NCBI GenBank assembly: GCA_963768585.1
Contig: CAVYIF010000013.1
Span: 1 to 64,000 of the forward strand
Direction: 5' to 3'
DNA length: 64,000 bases
Source of the DNA: CAVUNY01 sp963768585
GTDB taxonomy: Bacteria; Chloroflexota; Anaerolineae; Anaerolineales; Anaerolineaceae
Positions 52,386-61,393 of this stretch are shown in pieces. Below the pieces are notes generated by a model that ran no database searches, had not been told where the DNA came from, and was given only the letters and a program-made list of their open reading frames with translations. Each line of letters opens with the position of its first letter. Positions within the stretch are counted from its first letter, which is position 1. A program made the translations under genes and the position numbers.

Positions 52386-53363
52386 TTAGACTTCAATTTC
52401 ACCCAGTTTATTCATCACAAAATATCCCATTACAATCAGCAGAGCGCCAACCCCTAAAGAAAGATACCCACACGGCAAGAACCCAAATACTTGATTGTTT
52501 TCCGGTTTGAAAAATTCCATCATATACTCGCGATTGAGCAGATAAAGCACGCCCAGCACAATTACCGGAAGCAAGGATAAGAAACGCCCTGAGTACATAA
52601 CCTGCGTGGTGAGAACCCGAATCTCACCCTTGATGCGGACACGTTCGCGGATTGTAAAGGAAATGGTATCCAAAATTTCTGCAAGATTACCGCCGACTTC
52701 GCGCTGAACATTAATCGCGGTCACAATCAGATCCAGATCGTCAGATGGGATGCGGCGAAGCAAATTATCGAGCGCAGTTTGCATATTGACGCCCAGCATC
52801 ATTTCTTGCACAACCCGGCGAAACTCATCACTGATCGGGGGAGGGAGTTCCTTGCTTACTGCCTCCATGGCTTGCATGGTCGAGTAACCGGCGCGTAAAC
52901 CATTTACCATCAGGTTGGCCATATCGCCTAACTGATCGTCAAACTTAATCAAACGTTTACTTTGCTGCGATTTGACATACATTCGGGGAAGGAATATGCC
53001 GATCACCATCCCTACAGCGCCAACGATTGCGTTGCCGCCGATATAGTAAGCCAATCCACCCACTGAAACCGATGAAATGACCAACAGTGCAATGTATTCA
53101 CTCGGTTTTAATTTTAAATCTGCCCTGGCTAACTCTTTAGAGATGCTCTCCCCAAGGGAAGTTCTCTCCATTTTCCGGTTCATCCAGTCAGTCAGTGGCG
53201 ATTGTCTGTTCCCTGATTGAGACTGGACTGGTTCATTATCAACATATCGCCCGATGCGCTGCTCGACCAGGGATTTTTGACTGGAAATGGAAACGAAAAC
53301 TCCAATGACCAGGAGGGCTACTGAAAGGATTCCACCAATGATGATAATAGTTATTGGAGGCAT
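52386..53363 (-). CDS. tadB: Tad pilus inner-membrane protein TadB (GspF/T2SF family)
   Basis: A 325-residue T2SF protein with N-terminal membrane helix (ITIIIIGGILSVALLVIGVFVSI), then ISKELARADLKLKPSEYIALLVIS. The core is LGDMANLMVNGLRAGYSTMQAMEAV (about residues 146-170), then IPSDDLDLIVTAINVQREVGGNLAEIL. C-terminal helices end the protein. Second platform protein beside tadC. Confidence 0.92.
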   Translation of the reverse strand: MPPITIIIIGGILSVALLVIGVFVSISSQKSLVEQRIGRYVDNEPVQSQSGNRQSPLTDWMNRKMERTSLGESISKELARADLKLKPSEYIALLVISSVSVGGLAYYIGGNAIVGAVGMVIGIFLPRMYVKSQQSKRLIKFDDQLGDMANLMVNGLRAGYSTMQAMEAVSKELPPPISDEFRRVVQEMMLGVNMQTALDNLLRRIPSDDLDLIVTAINVQREVGGNLAEILDTISFTIRERVRIKGEIRVLTTQVMYSGRFLSLLPVIVLGVLYLLNREYMMEFFKPENNQVFGFLPCGYLSLGVGALLIVMGYFVMNKLGEIEV

Positions 53364-53399
53364 ATGTCACCTCTTTCCTGCGTGCGTAAAGAAACTCAT

Positions 53400-54794
53400 T
53401 TAGAACCTGCGCCGATCTCCCACGCCAAAAATTGTGGATGGAAGATGAATACCAGAATTTTCAATTTTTTCGATAAATTTCGGGCGGAGACCCGTAGGAC
53501 GAAGCCGCCCGACGACCCTTCCATTCTCATATCCGACTTGTTCAAAGGCATAAATGTCGGTCATGGTGATGATATCGCCCTCCATACCCGTTACTTCGGT
53601 AATGTTAACGACTTTACGAGTGCCGTCCCGCATACGTTCCTGGTGAATGATTAAGTCGATGGCTGAGGATACCTGTTCGCGGATAGCGCGGACAGGCAAT
53701 TCCATTCCCGCCATCATAGTCATAGTCTCAAGACGCGATAAGGTGTCTCGCGGACCATTCGAGTGAAGGGTGGTCATTGAGCCATCATGGCCGGTGTTCA
53801 TGGCCTGAAGCATATCGATTGCGGCTTCATCACGGATCTCACCCACGATGATGCGGTCCGGGCGCATACGAAGTGCATTAATAACTAATTGGCGGATGGT
53901 TACTTCACCTTTACCTTCAATGTTTGGCGGGCGTGATTCAAGCGTAACCACATGTTCCTGACGGAGTTGAAGTTCTGCCGCATTTTCTACGGTCAGGATG
54001 CGCTCATCCGATGGGATGAATTGAGAAAGAATATTTAAAAGAGTCGTCTTTCCAGAACCAGTACCGCCGGAAATCACAACATTGATACGCGATTCGACGC
54101 AGGCTTTCAAGAAATCAATCGATTCCGTAGTTAATGTGCCGAATTGAATAAGTTGTTCAATGGAGATTGGGGTGCGAGCGAATTTACGGATGGTCAGGAC
54201 AGGACCTACTAATGAGATCGGCGGGATAACCACGTTGACACGAGATCCATCGGGCAAACGAGCATCTACATAGGGCGACAATTCATCGATACGGCGGCCT
54301 AGAGGCGATACAATGCGATCAATAATTCGCATCACGTGTTCGTTGCTCTCAAACGCAACAGGCACTCGAATAATCTTGCCTTTGCGCTCGATGTAAATGT
54401 TCTTGGCGCCGTTCACCATAACTTCGGTTATGCTTTCATCTTCTAATAGTGGTTGAAGAGGACCAAAGCCTAAGATTTCTGCCGCGATTTGTTCAAACAT
54501 GCGCGCCCGTTCGGGCCGGGATAGCACGATGTTTTCTTCGTTAAGAATTTGTTCGAATAATTCCTGGATTGTCCGGCGGACTTCACCCGTGAGGGTAACA
54601 TCAATCGTCGGATCGAGACCGCCGATTAATTTATTCTGAACCCGATTTTTTAAATCTTGATACGTGTCCTGGGCGGCTGAAGACACAGGGGCAGTGACAC
54701 GTCTGGTTTGGATACCGGGGGGGACCACACCACCATTATTCGATGGAGAAGGGGTGTTGGGGTCTGCCCCCTGAATTCTTTTCAAGATTGACAT
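53400..54794 (-). CDS. cpaF: Pilus assembly ATPase CpaF/TadA
   Basis: A 464-residue secretion ATPase that powers pilus assembly and, in some Tad systems, retraction. Motifs are VISGGTGSGKTTLLNIL (Walker A), ERILTVENAAELQL (Asp-box region), RMRPDRIIVGEIRDEAAIDMLQAMNTGHDGSMTT (split by function: Walker B and His box), and an N-terminal region LEDESITEVMVNG. The stop is at 53400, 36 nt before tadB. It lies 39 nt after cpaE. Confidence 0.96.
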   Translation of the reverse strand: MSILKRIQGADPNTPSPSNNGGVVPPGIQTRRVTAPVSSAAQDTYQDLKNRVQNKLIGGLDPTIDVTLTGEVRRTIQELFEQILNEENIVLSRPERARMFEQIAAEILGFGPLQPLLEDESITEVMVNGAKNIYIERKGKIIRVPVAFESNEHVMRIIDRIVSPLGRRIDELSPYVDARLPDGSRVNVVIPPISLVGPVLTIRKFARTPISIEQLIQFGTLTTESIDFLKACVESRINVVISGGTGSGKTTLLNILSQFIPSDERILTVENAAELQLRQEHVVTLESRPPNIEGKGEVTIRQLVINALRMRPDRIIVGEIRDEAAIDMLQAMNTGHDGSMTTLHSNGPRDTLSRLETMTMMAGMELPVRAIREQVSSAIDLIIHQERMRDGTRKVVNITEVTGMEGDIITMTDIYAFEQVGYENGRVVGRLRPTGLRPKFIEKIENSGIHLPSTIFGVGDRRRF

Positions 54795-54833
54795 GTATGA
54801 CTCTCCTTAATATCTGCTATTCCTTACCAATAT

Positions 54834-56078
54834 CTATTTCTTCGCTGCAGCTTCTGCCTTGGCTTCATCTAATTTTGTAAGCTTTTCTTTCACCAGATCA
54901 GCGACGGTCATGATGCTTTTCCCAATCGGCTGGGTTTTATTATCTAAAATGAATGGTACCCCGCGGTTAACGGAGGTGGCAACTATTTTTTCATCGAGAG
55001 GGACCGAGGCCAAAATTTCCTGGCGAAGGCTTTCTCCAACCCGTTCTGGAGAGATGGAGATACGTTTGTCAAATCGGTTCATGATAAATAAAATTCGATC
55101 CCGTTTGATTCCTGAACTATCAGCCAACATTAAGAACGAATTGGCGTTCTTAATCGAAGGAATATCCTGAGTTGTAATTAACACAATTACATCGCTGCAA
55201 TCTAATGCAGATTGGACGAGCACCGATAAATAGGAAGCTGTGTCGATAACGATATACGAATACATTTGTCGAAGAAAATCCAGAAGCTTTGAAAATTCTT
55301 CACTTCCTACATTTTCAGCAAGTTCTGGCTTGGTTGGTGCTGCCAGAATTCGCAATCCCGATGCGTTATGCATAACGGCAATTTCTTCAATGAACTCCCG
55401 GTCTAATTCATCAACACGAGGGGTGAGATCCAGAATGTTGTTTTTTACCTGTTCGTTCAAAAAGACTGCGACATCACCAAATTGAACATTGGTATCGATC
55501 AGGAGTGTCCTGGTCTCTTCACTTTGGAGTGCTAAAGCCAAATTCGTGGCTATTGTGGTCTTTCCAGTTCCGCCTTTTGGACTGTAGACAACGATTACTT
55601 TTCCATATTGCGGAATCGCGCCAGGCCCCCCCATTGCGTTTGGAGCGCCGCCAGCAGGCCCCATCGGGAACATAGGGGCCTTACTGCGTTCATCGGCTGC
55701 CATGGCACCCGCTCGTCGAATGGCAGCTGTCAGCTCATCGATCATAGGGGGCTTGGTCAAAAAATCCCTTGCCCCAGCCAACATCGCACGGCGCATATAG
55801 CTGGCATCGCTCTGAACGGATAGGATCACCACCTGGGTGTAAGGAACCTTGCGACGGATTGCTTCCGTGGCGGTGATCCCATCCATATCAGGCATGTTAA
55901 TGTCCATGATCACTACATCTGGTTTCAACTGATGCGACATTTCAATTGCTTCTCGCCCAGACCGCGCTGCGCCGATTACCTCAATTATCTGATCGAACTG
56001 CAGAAGTCTCTTTAAATTTTCTCGGGTGTCTGCAATGTCGTCTACAATTAAGACCTTAATTTTTTCCTGAGCTGGCAT
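54834..56078 (-). CDS. cpaE: Response-regulator-ParA fusion, CpaE/TadZ-like localisation protein
   Basis: A 414-residue protein. A full receiver domain comes first (VLIVDDIADTREN; phospho-acceptor Asp in VVIMDINMPDMDG; Lys in DFLTKPP). A Gly/Pro/Met-rich linker (about 136-162) leads to a MinD/ParA ATPase with the deviant Walker A VYSPKGGTGKTTIATNLA and VIDTASYLSVLVQ. TadZ proteins place Tad pili at the cell pole. Typical TadZ receivers are degenerate, whereas this one keeps its acidic and Lys residues and may be phosphorylated. Confidence 0.93.
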   Translation of the reverse strand: MPAQEKIKVLIVDDIADTRENLKRLLQFDQIIEVIGAARSGREAIEMSHQLKPDVVIMDINMPDMDGITATEAIRRKVPYTQVVILSVQSDASYMRRAMLAGARDFLTKPPMIDELTAAIRRAGAMAADERSKAPMFPMGPAGGAPNAMGGPGAIPQYGKVIVVYSPKGGTGKTTIATNLALALQSEETRTLLIDTNVQFGDVAVFLNEQVKNNILDLTPRVDELDREFIEEIAVMHNASGLRILAAPTKPELAENVGSEEFSKLLDFLRQMYSYIVIDTASYLSVLVQSALDCSDVIVLITTQDIPSIKNANSFLMLADSSGIKRDRILFIMNRFDKRISISPERVGESLRQEILASVPLDEKIVATSVNRGVPFILDNKTQPIGKSIMTVADLVKEKLTKLDEAKAEAAAKK

Positions 56079-56125
56079 GCATTCTCCGTAGTGATCATTT
56101 ATTTATCCATCAAACTCATCAACCC

Positions 56126-57238
56126 TTATTGTGGAGTTGGTTGTGATGTAGGTGCACTAAGCACCCCTTCCTGATTCAGACCATAGGGAAGTTTGGATGG
56201 GAAGGGGATGTTGTATTGATCCATCAAGAACTGGAGGGTTACTGCTTCTGCACTCATCGACTTAGTATCGCCGGCGCTGCGCAGTACCAAGTTAAGAGAT
56301 GCACCTTTGAGATTTAGCATGATGTAATTAAGCGTAACCGCGTCCTGAGGAGTCACCACCAAAGTAATCTGGTTTGGATCCGAAGGTGTTTTAGTAACCT
56401 CAGGACCGGGTGTAGGCTCACCACCAGGAGCAGGAGTAGGTGTCGGGGCTGCTGCCCCATTAGGACCGCCTTCTAACGAAAATTTACCCACACCTAAAAC
56501 CATCGCATCGGATATGATAAGCTGAGTAACTATGCGTGGACGTTGTTCTTCGGAGGGTTGGACATAAACCGGTTCATTCAAGACGGGATCCAATTCCGTC
56601 CGACCTTGTTTTGAATTTGGTCCGTTTGATTGGATGGTGATCGTTAAACTTTGATCACTACCCTCAGCCGCAGTACCGGGTTTCAAGACACTACCTGTGT
56701 AGTTTGGCAGCTTCGTTTGAAAGTTAGGATCCAATTCTTCAAGTCGAAGCGCGACCAATACACTGACATGATCCCCAGGTTGCAGCGCGAAGGAAACAGA
56801 TGTCATATCAGTGATTGGAATGGGGATGGCAACATATCCTGGTGGTATTTGTCCAGAAGCATAGGAGCCAAGCGCATTTTCTGACATCATACCCGTAGTC
56901 AGAATTGTGCCTGAAGTTAGTTGGTAGCGAGCCCGCTTGCCAGCCACTTCTTCTTTGGTCTTGAAATACAATCCCTCAACATACCGGTCGGCAGGGATGG
57001 GTGCAAATCCCAATGCTGCCTCAGGTACTGGTTCGCCAAAGGTAATGTTCTGAGTAAGAACGACGATATCCACTGTCTTAACCGCCGGGACTGGCGTGTT
57101 ATTAGACACTGGTACTGCCGTTGGGGCAGCAGGGAAGAAGAAATCCCTGAAGAAATAGGCGGCAGCTCCTAAAACGATAACCAGGATAAGCGCCAACACG
57201 ATGAAAATTATTCCGACCCGACGTCCACGTGAAGCCAT
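56126..57238 (-). CDS. cpaB: Flp pilus assembly protein CpaB/RcpC
   Basis: A 370-residue membrane-anchored protein. One N-terminal helix (VGIIFIVLALILVIVLGAAAYFF) is followed by a SAF-like domain: VDIVVLTQNITFGEPVPEAALGF and PPGYVAIPIPITDMTSVSFALQPGDHVSVLV. A Pro/Thr-rich segment (TPTPAPGGEPTPGPEV) sits near residue 270. There is no secretin gene, so CpaB does not serve an outer-membrane pore here. The start ATG at 57238 has AGGAGG; it is the first gene of the Tad operon. Confidence 0.9.
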   Translation of the reverse strand: MASRGRRVGIIFIVLALILVIVLGAAAYFFRDFFFPAAPTAVPVSNNTPVPAVKTVDIVVLTQNITFGEPVPEAALGFAPIPADRYVEGLYFKTKEEVAGKRARYQLTSGTILTTGMMSENALGSYASGQIPPGYVAIPIPITDMTSVSFALQPGDHVSVLVALRLEELDPNFQTKLPNYTGSVLKPGTAAEGSDQSLTITIQSNGPNSKQGRTELDPVLNEPVYVQPSEEQRPRIVTQLIISDAMVLGVGKFSLEGGPNGAAAPTPTPAPGGEPTPGPEVTKTPSDPNQITLVVTPQDAVTLNYIMLNLKGASLNLVLRSAGDTKSMSAEAVTLQFLMDQYNIPFPSKLPYGLNQEGVLSAPTSQPTPQ

Positions 57239-57552
57239 GCTTGCCTCCTAAAACTCCTACAATCTTTTTAATACTGCTCTTATTATACGGCAATTATACG
57301 AAAAGACCGGTCCTATGCCCACTAATAAAACTGTAAGGCTGGCCTTTACGTTGCAAAAATCGGGCCAATATTTGGACATTTTTTGACAATAAGTTGAATT
57401 GCAACGTTTACTCTGGAATTTCGTATATAAATTGTGAATATGGATTGATTTTTAAGACGCAAAAGATATTGTGATGAAAAAATAATCACGCTATAATACC
57501 TTAATGATATTTAATTAGACTTGGATTCGAGAAATAAAAAAATGGAGGAATA
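57239..57552. promoter_or_regulatory. Divergent intergenic region, Tad operon versus SPFH pair
   Basis: A 314-nt region without a gene. Plus strand: TTGTGA (57469-57474), 17-nt spacer, TATAAT (57492-57497) gives a good promoter for the 180-residue/SPFH pair. Minus strand: two TATAAT boxes lie close together within 57280-57305, either of which could serve cpaB. Further out the region is AT-rich with no clear operator. Confidence 0.6.
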
Positions 57553-58095
57553 ATGAGCGATCTTTTCAACCGCGTAACGGATGATCAAAATGTATTTCAG
57601 AAGCTTCTGGCTAAAATACCTGGCTTCAAGGGATACTTTGAAAAGACGAACCGGCGGGCCGCGGACAAGATTTTGCGGGAAACCCTGGCGAATCGTTTTG
57701 AAGAACAATGGAAGCGAATCTCATCTGTTCAGCGTGATTTAATTAGCGCTGGGGGTCTGGAGCATATTACTCAGCTCGAGAGCTCTTCATTGAAACTTCG
57801 CCAATTTATCGACCGTGTTCGCCGGGCATCTTATGGTTATGCAGGTTTTTTTGACGCGGTTAAGATTAATGAAGATGAGCTTTCAAAAGTCTACCAGTAC
57901 GATCTGGCTTTATTTAATATGGCTGAAGAAGTAGGCCGCGCGGTTGATAATGTTGAGGCTTCCATTGATACGGATGGACTGCCAGCCGCCATGCGCCACT
58001 TGAAAGCATTATCACAGCAGTGTCTGGATGCTTATAATAAGAGACAAGAAGCAATGATCGGTGATGTGACTGGTTCTGAAGATATCGCGCAATAA
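57553..58095 (+). CDS. Uncharacterised helical protein, partner of the SPFH protein
   Basis: A 180-residue protein I do not recognise. It is largely helical and charged, without a signal peptide or membrane segment: LFNRVTDDQNVFQKLLAKIPG, RRAADKILRETLANRF, LKLRQFIDRVRRASYGYAGFF and MRHLKALSQQCLDAYNKRQ. The start ATG at 57553 follows GGAGG. It is 31 nt before the SPFH gene and shares its promoter. A scaffold or adaptor role is only a guess. Confidence 0.75.
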   Translation: MSDLFNRVTDDQNVFQKLLAKIPGFKGYFEKTNRRAADKILRETLANRFEEQWKRISSVQRDLISAGGLEHITQLESSSLKLRQFIDRVRRASYGYAGFFDAVKINEDELSKVYQYDLALFNMAEEVGRAVDNVEASIDTDGLPAAMRHLKALSQQCLDAYNKRQEAMIGDVTGSEDIAQ

Positions 58096-58126
58096 TTTCT
58101 GTTTCCTTTAATATAGGGAGTTAATC

Positions 58127-59191
58127 ATGGCTAGAATTTTTGATGTTGTCGAGTATCCTAACGAAATGGTGGATGAAATTGTCCATCGTTTTCCTGAGGC
58201 TGGGATCGCTGATCTTCGAATGGGATCACAAGTTATTGTTCGGGAAACACAGCGTGCAGTTTTTATGAGAGATGGGCACGCTCTGGATACTTTCGGACCC
58301 GGACGCCATACCATTACCACCGCGAACGTTCCCATTTTAACGGGGCTGCTCGGAACGGCGTTTAATAACCGGACACCGTTCACGGCTGAAGTTTATTTTG
58401 TCTCTATGCGAGATTTTGCCGATCGAAAATGGGGTACCCCCCAGCCGATTATTGTCAAGAATCCAGGCATGGGCCTGGGTGTGGCCCTGCTGCAGGCTTT
58501 TGGCTCTTATAGTTTTCAAGTAGAAGATGCCCATCAATTTGTAACGCAGATCGTTGGAGCATATGGCACCTACCGGACATCCGAAATTGAAAACCGGTTG
58601 CGTATGATGTTGCTTTCCAAGCTTCAAGATCTTCTTGGAGAAACGGCTGCCAAACACAGCGTTGTGGAATTGATCGGCCTGACAGAAGAATTGGGCACAG
58701 GTGTCCGCGCCAAAGTACAGGACGATTTTGCGGCAATTGGTTTAACATTGAAATCGTTCTATATTGGCAATCTGAAACCTTCCGAAAAGTCGGCCGAAGA
58801 ACTGCGCGCCATGGGTATGTTGGATATGCAGACCTATACTCAACTGCAGGCGGCGGATGCCATGCGGGATGCTGCTCAAAATCCGAGCGGCGGCGCGGGT
58901 TTAACCGCGGGAATTGGCGCAGGTTTAGGCGTTGGAAATGTTCTTTCGCAGTCGTTAGCCGGCATGACCGGTCCTGGAGCACAGCAACAAGGCGGTAATG
59001 CACCCCAGGGCGGCGCACCTTCTGGCGGTGGCATGCCTTCGGTAATGACCCCCAGTGAGGCAGCCCAGGTGCTGCGCGTTTCCGAAGAAGATGTGGTTGC
59101 TGCGATTCAGTCAGGTGATCTGAAAGCTAAGAAAATTGGCAATGCCTACCGGATCAGCAAAGATTCTCTGGAAGAATTTCTGAAAGGTTAA
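58127..59191 (+). CDS. SPFH-domain protein with C-terminal excisionase-like HTH domain
   Basis: A 354-residue protein. Residues 1 to about 240 resemble the YdjI/virion-core-type SPFH (band-7) domain: VVEYPNEMVDEIVHRFPE, LRMGSQVIVRETQRAVFMRDG, FGPGRHTITTANVPIL, YGTYRTSEIENRLRMMLLSKL. A Gly/Ala/Gln-rich linker (about 248-300) follows. The last 50 residues form a helix-turn-helix of the excisionase/MerR (HTH_17) type: MTPSEAAQVLRVSEEDVVAA, then IQSGDLKAKKIGNAYRISKDS. SPFH proteins build large membrane or cytosolic assemblies; a DNA-binding-like tail is not usual. No transmembrane helix is visible. Confidence 0.85.
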   Translation: MARIFDVVEYPNEMVDEIVHRFPEAGIADLRMGSQVIVRETQRAVFMRDGHALDTFGPGRHTITTANVPILTGLLGTAFNNRTPFTAEVYFVSMRDFADRKWGTPQPIIVKNPGMGLGVALLQAFGSYSFQVEDAHQFVTQIVGAYGTYRTSEIENRLRMMLLSKLQDLLGETAAKHSVVELIGLTEELGTGVRAKVQDDFAAIGLTLKSFYIGNLKPSEKSAEELRAMGMLDMQTYTQLQAADAMRDAAQNPSGGAGLTAGIGAGLGVGNVLSQSLAGMTGPGAQQQGGNAPQGGAPSGGGMPSVMTPSEAAQVLRVSEEDVVAAIQSGDLKAKKIGNAYRISKDSLEEFLKG

Positions 59192-59210
59192 TATTCCCAC
59201 TAAAATTATC

Positions 59211-59246
59211 AAGAACAGCCTGGCAAAACTTGCCGGGCTGTTCTTT
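59211..59246 (+). terminator. Rho-independent terminator of the SPFH operon
   Basis: AAGAACAGCC(T)GGCAA and TTGCC(G)GGCTGTTCTT form a 16-bp stem with one T-G wobble and an AAC loop; a short T-run follows. The 3' arm also contains the -35 box of the next promoter. Confidence 0.85.
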
Positions 59247-59258
59247 GGCATGTATAAT
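59230..59258 (+). promoter_or_regulatory. sucC-sucD promoter overlapping a terminator
   Basis: TTGCCG (59230-59235), a 17-nt spacer and an extended -10 TGTATAAT (TATAAT at 59253-59258). The -35 hexamer is inside the preceding terminator stem. It drives sucC, 72 nt downstream. Confidence 0.65.
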
Positions 59259-59330
59259 GGGTTCTGCCAATCGGTTATTGAACCAGGCAGTTATTAGTTG
59301 GTCAAAAAATCATTTGTTACGGGGATGTAT

Positions 59331-60467
59331 ATGAAACTTCATGAGTACCAGGCAAAGCAAATATTTGCACGCTATGGCGTCCCAATTCCGCGCGGCCGGG
59401 TGACAACCACGGCAGCTGAGGCGAAACAGATTGCAGAAGAATTGGGCGGCAAGGTCGTTATTAAATCACAAGTTTTGGTTGGGGGTAGGGGTAAGGCGGG
59501 CGGGATCCGTCTGGCTCGCAATCCAAAAGAAGCAGAGGAACTGGCAACTTTGATATTAGGAATGGAAATTAAAGGTTTGCCAGTCAGCCGGATTCTGGTC
59601 GATGAAGGCGTTGGGATCTCCAAGGAAATATATTTGGGAATTACGAATGATCGCTCTGCCCGGCGTCCTGTAATCATGGCCTCGGCGGCAGGTGGCGTTG
59701 ATATCGAAGAAATTGCCGCCACAAGCCCTGAAAAAATTATCAGGGTCCATATTGACCCTTTGCTGGGTTTGCGGGATTACCAGGCGCGCGATGTGGCAAT
59801 GGGGATCGATTTACCGCGTATTCATTGGCGCTCTTTTATGGAAATTGCGAAAAATCTGTGGCATTCGTTTCTAGAGAGCGACGCCACGCTAGCAGAAATA
59901 AACCCGCTGGTAATCACGGATGATGGAAAACTAATGGCTTTGGATGGCAAGATGTTGATTGATGATAATTCCCTTTTCCGCCATTCTGATCTTGGTGAAA
60001 TTCGCGACCAGGAAAACGAAGCTGTTTCTGAAGTTGAAGCCAGAAAATATGGCCTTTCTTTTATTAAGCTCGATGGAAATATCGGTTGCATGGTAAATGG
60101 GGCCGGATTAGCGATGGCCAGTATGGATATTATTAAGTTGTTTGGTGGCGATCCGGCCAACTTTTTGGATATCGGAGGCGGTGCAACATCGGAAAAAGTT
60201 GCGGCTGCTTTACGAATTATTCTGTCTGACCCAAACGTCAAAGCGGTGCTGATCAATATTTTCGGCGGAATCACCCGCTGTGATGAAGTCGCTCGGGGAA
60301 TATTAACTGCGCTGGCTGAAGTGAATACGAGTGTGCCCATGGTGACACGTCTGGTTGGGACGAACGCCGAAGAAGGCGCCCGGCTGCTTGCAGATGCCAA
60401 TATGATTACTGCTGTAACCCTGGCAGACGCCGCCAAGAAAGTTGTGGCGGTCGCAAAGGGAGGGTAA
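59331..60467 (+). CDS. sucC: Succinate--CoA ligase, beta subunit
   Basis: A 378-residue beta subunit of the citrate-cycle enzyme that makes ATP or GTP from succinyl-CoA. The start MKLHEYQAKQIFARYGVPIPRG is classic. ATP-grasp segments KVVIKSQVLVGGRGKAGGI and INPLVITDDGKLMALDGKM follow. The CoA-ligase domain has GNIGCMVNGAGLAMASMD, DPANFLDIGGGA and NIFGGITRCDEVARG. The ATG at 59331 follows GGGGATG. One base separates it from sucD, so they form an operon. Confidence 0.97.
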   Translation: MKLHEYQAKQIFARYGVPIPRGRVTTTAAEAKQIAEELGGKVVIKSQVLVGGRGKAGGIRLARNPKEAEELATLILGMEIKGLPVSRILVDEGVGISKEIYLGITNDRSARRPVIMASAAGGVDIEEIAATSPEKIIRVHIDPLLGLRDYQARDVAMGIDLPRIHWRSFMEIAKNLWHSFLESDATLAEINPLVITDDGKLMALDGKMLIDDNSLFRHSDLGEIRDQENEAVSEVEARKYGLSFIKLDGNIGCMVNGAGLAMASMDIIKLFGGDPANFLDIGGGATSEKVAAALRIILSDPNVKAVLINIFGGITRCDEVARGILTALAEVNTSVPMVTRLVGTNAEEGARLLADANMITAVTLADAAKKVVAVAKGG

Positions 60468-60468
60468 G

Positions 60469-61335
60469 ATGAGCATTTTAATCAATAAAAATACCAGATT
60501 ATTGGTCCAGGGTGTTACCGGACACGAAGGATTATTTCATACGCAACAAATGGTCCAATATGGGACAAACGTTGTGGCAGGCATCACACCCGGAAAAGGT
60601 GGCGAATGGGTTCTGGAAGGGAAAATCCCCATCTTTGATTCAGTCCGCGTTGCCAAAGAAACCACCGGAGCGAACGCTTCCGTCATTTTTGTCCCCGCCA
60701 GGTTTGCACCCGATGCAATGTTTGAGGCGGCCGATGCTGGGGTTCCGCTGGTTATTTGCATCACCGAAGGTATTCCTGTGCAAGATATGATGAAAGTTCG
60801 GGCCTACCTGGATGAGAAAGGCGTACGATTAATCGGCCCCAACTGTCCTGGTATCTTAACTCCAGGCGAAGCCAAAGTGGGCATCATCCCCGGGAATATT
60901 GCACTACCGGGAAATATTGGGGTCGTTTCTCGTTCCGGAACGTTGACCTATGAAGTTTTGTATGCATTGAAACAAAATGGCGTGGGGTCAAGCACCTGTG
61001 TAGGTATCGGGGGAGATCCGATCAATGGCACCTCCTTTGTGGATGTGCTGGAAATGTTTGAGGCTGATCCCCATACAGAACAAATTATTTTAATTGGAGA
61101 AATCGGGGGTAACGATGAAGAAAAAGCGGCTGAAATGATTGCACGCCGCTTGACCAAACCGGTTACCGCCTTTATAGCCGGGCAGACAGCACCTCCTGGA
61201 AAACGGATGGGACATGCCGGGGCAATCATAGAAGGAAATTCAGGGACTGCAGAGGATAAAATCCGTGCCCTGCAGAGGGCGGGTGTACGAGTGGCGCGTT
61301 ATCCTGAAGAAATTCCAAGTCTTTTGGTCAAATAA
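60469..61335 (+). CDS. sucD: Succinate--CoA ligase, alpha subunit
   Basis: A 288-residue alpha subunit. The CoA-binding Rossmann fold has LLVQGVTGHEGLFHTQQM and VVAGITPGKGG. The phosphohistidine is in MGHAGAIIEG (about residue 248). RLIGPNCPGIL and GIVSRSGTLTYE-like GVVSRSGTLTYEV are typical. The ATG at 60469 follows GGGAGGGTAAG, immediately after sucC. Confidence 0.97.
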   Translation: MSILINKNTRLLVQGVTGHEGLFHTQQMVQYGTNVVAGITPGKGGEWVLEGKIPIFDSVRVAKETTGANASVIFVPARFAPDAMFEAADAGVPLVICITEGIPVQDMMKVRAYLDEKGVRLIGPNCPGILTPGEAKVGIIPGNIALPGNIGVVSRSGTLTYEVLYALKQNGVGSSTCVGIGGDPINGTSFVDVLEMFEADPHTEQIILIGEIGGNDEEKAAEMIARRLTKPVTAFIAGQTAPPGKRMGHAGAIIEGNSGTAEDKIRALQRAGVRVARYPEEIPSLLVK

Positions 61336-61342
61336 ACTCAAA

Positions 61343-61374
61343 AAAGCCGCCGGTCATGATCGACCGGCGGCTTT
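61343..61374. terminator. Bidirectional terminator
   Basis: A perfect 13-bp stem, AAAGCCGCCGGTC/GACCGGCGGCTTT, with a 6-nt loop. It lies between convergent sucD and the acyl carrier protein gene. Confidence 0.9.
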
Positions 61375-61393
61375 AAATATGTGCTTAGAAGGA

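Noticed and set aside
57379..57410. TTGACA with a TTTACT 18 nt downstream, as an additional promoter
   Set aside because: The -10 match is weak and no start codon or gene lies suitably downstream; the TTGTGA/TATAAT pair is better.
59038..59191. Excisionase-like domain as a sign of an integrated element
   Set aside because: It is fused to an SPFH domain; no integrase or attachment repeat is present.
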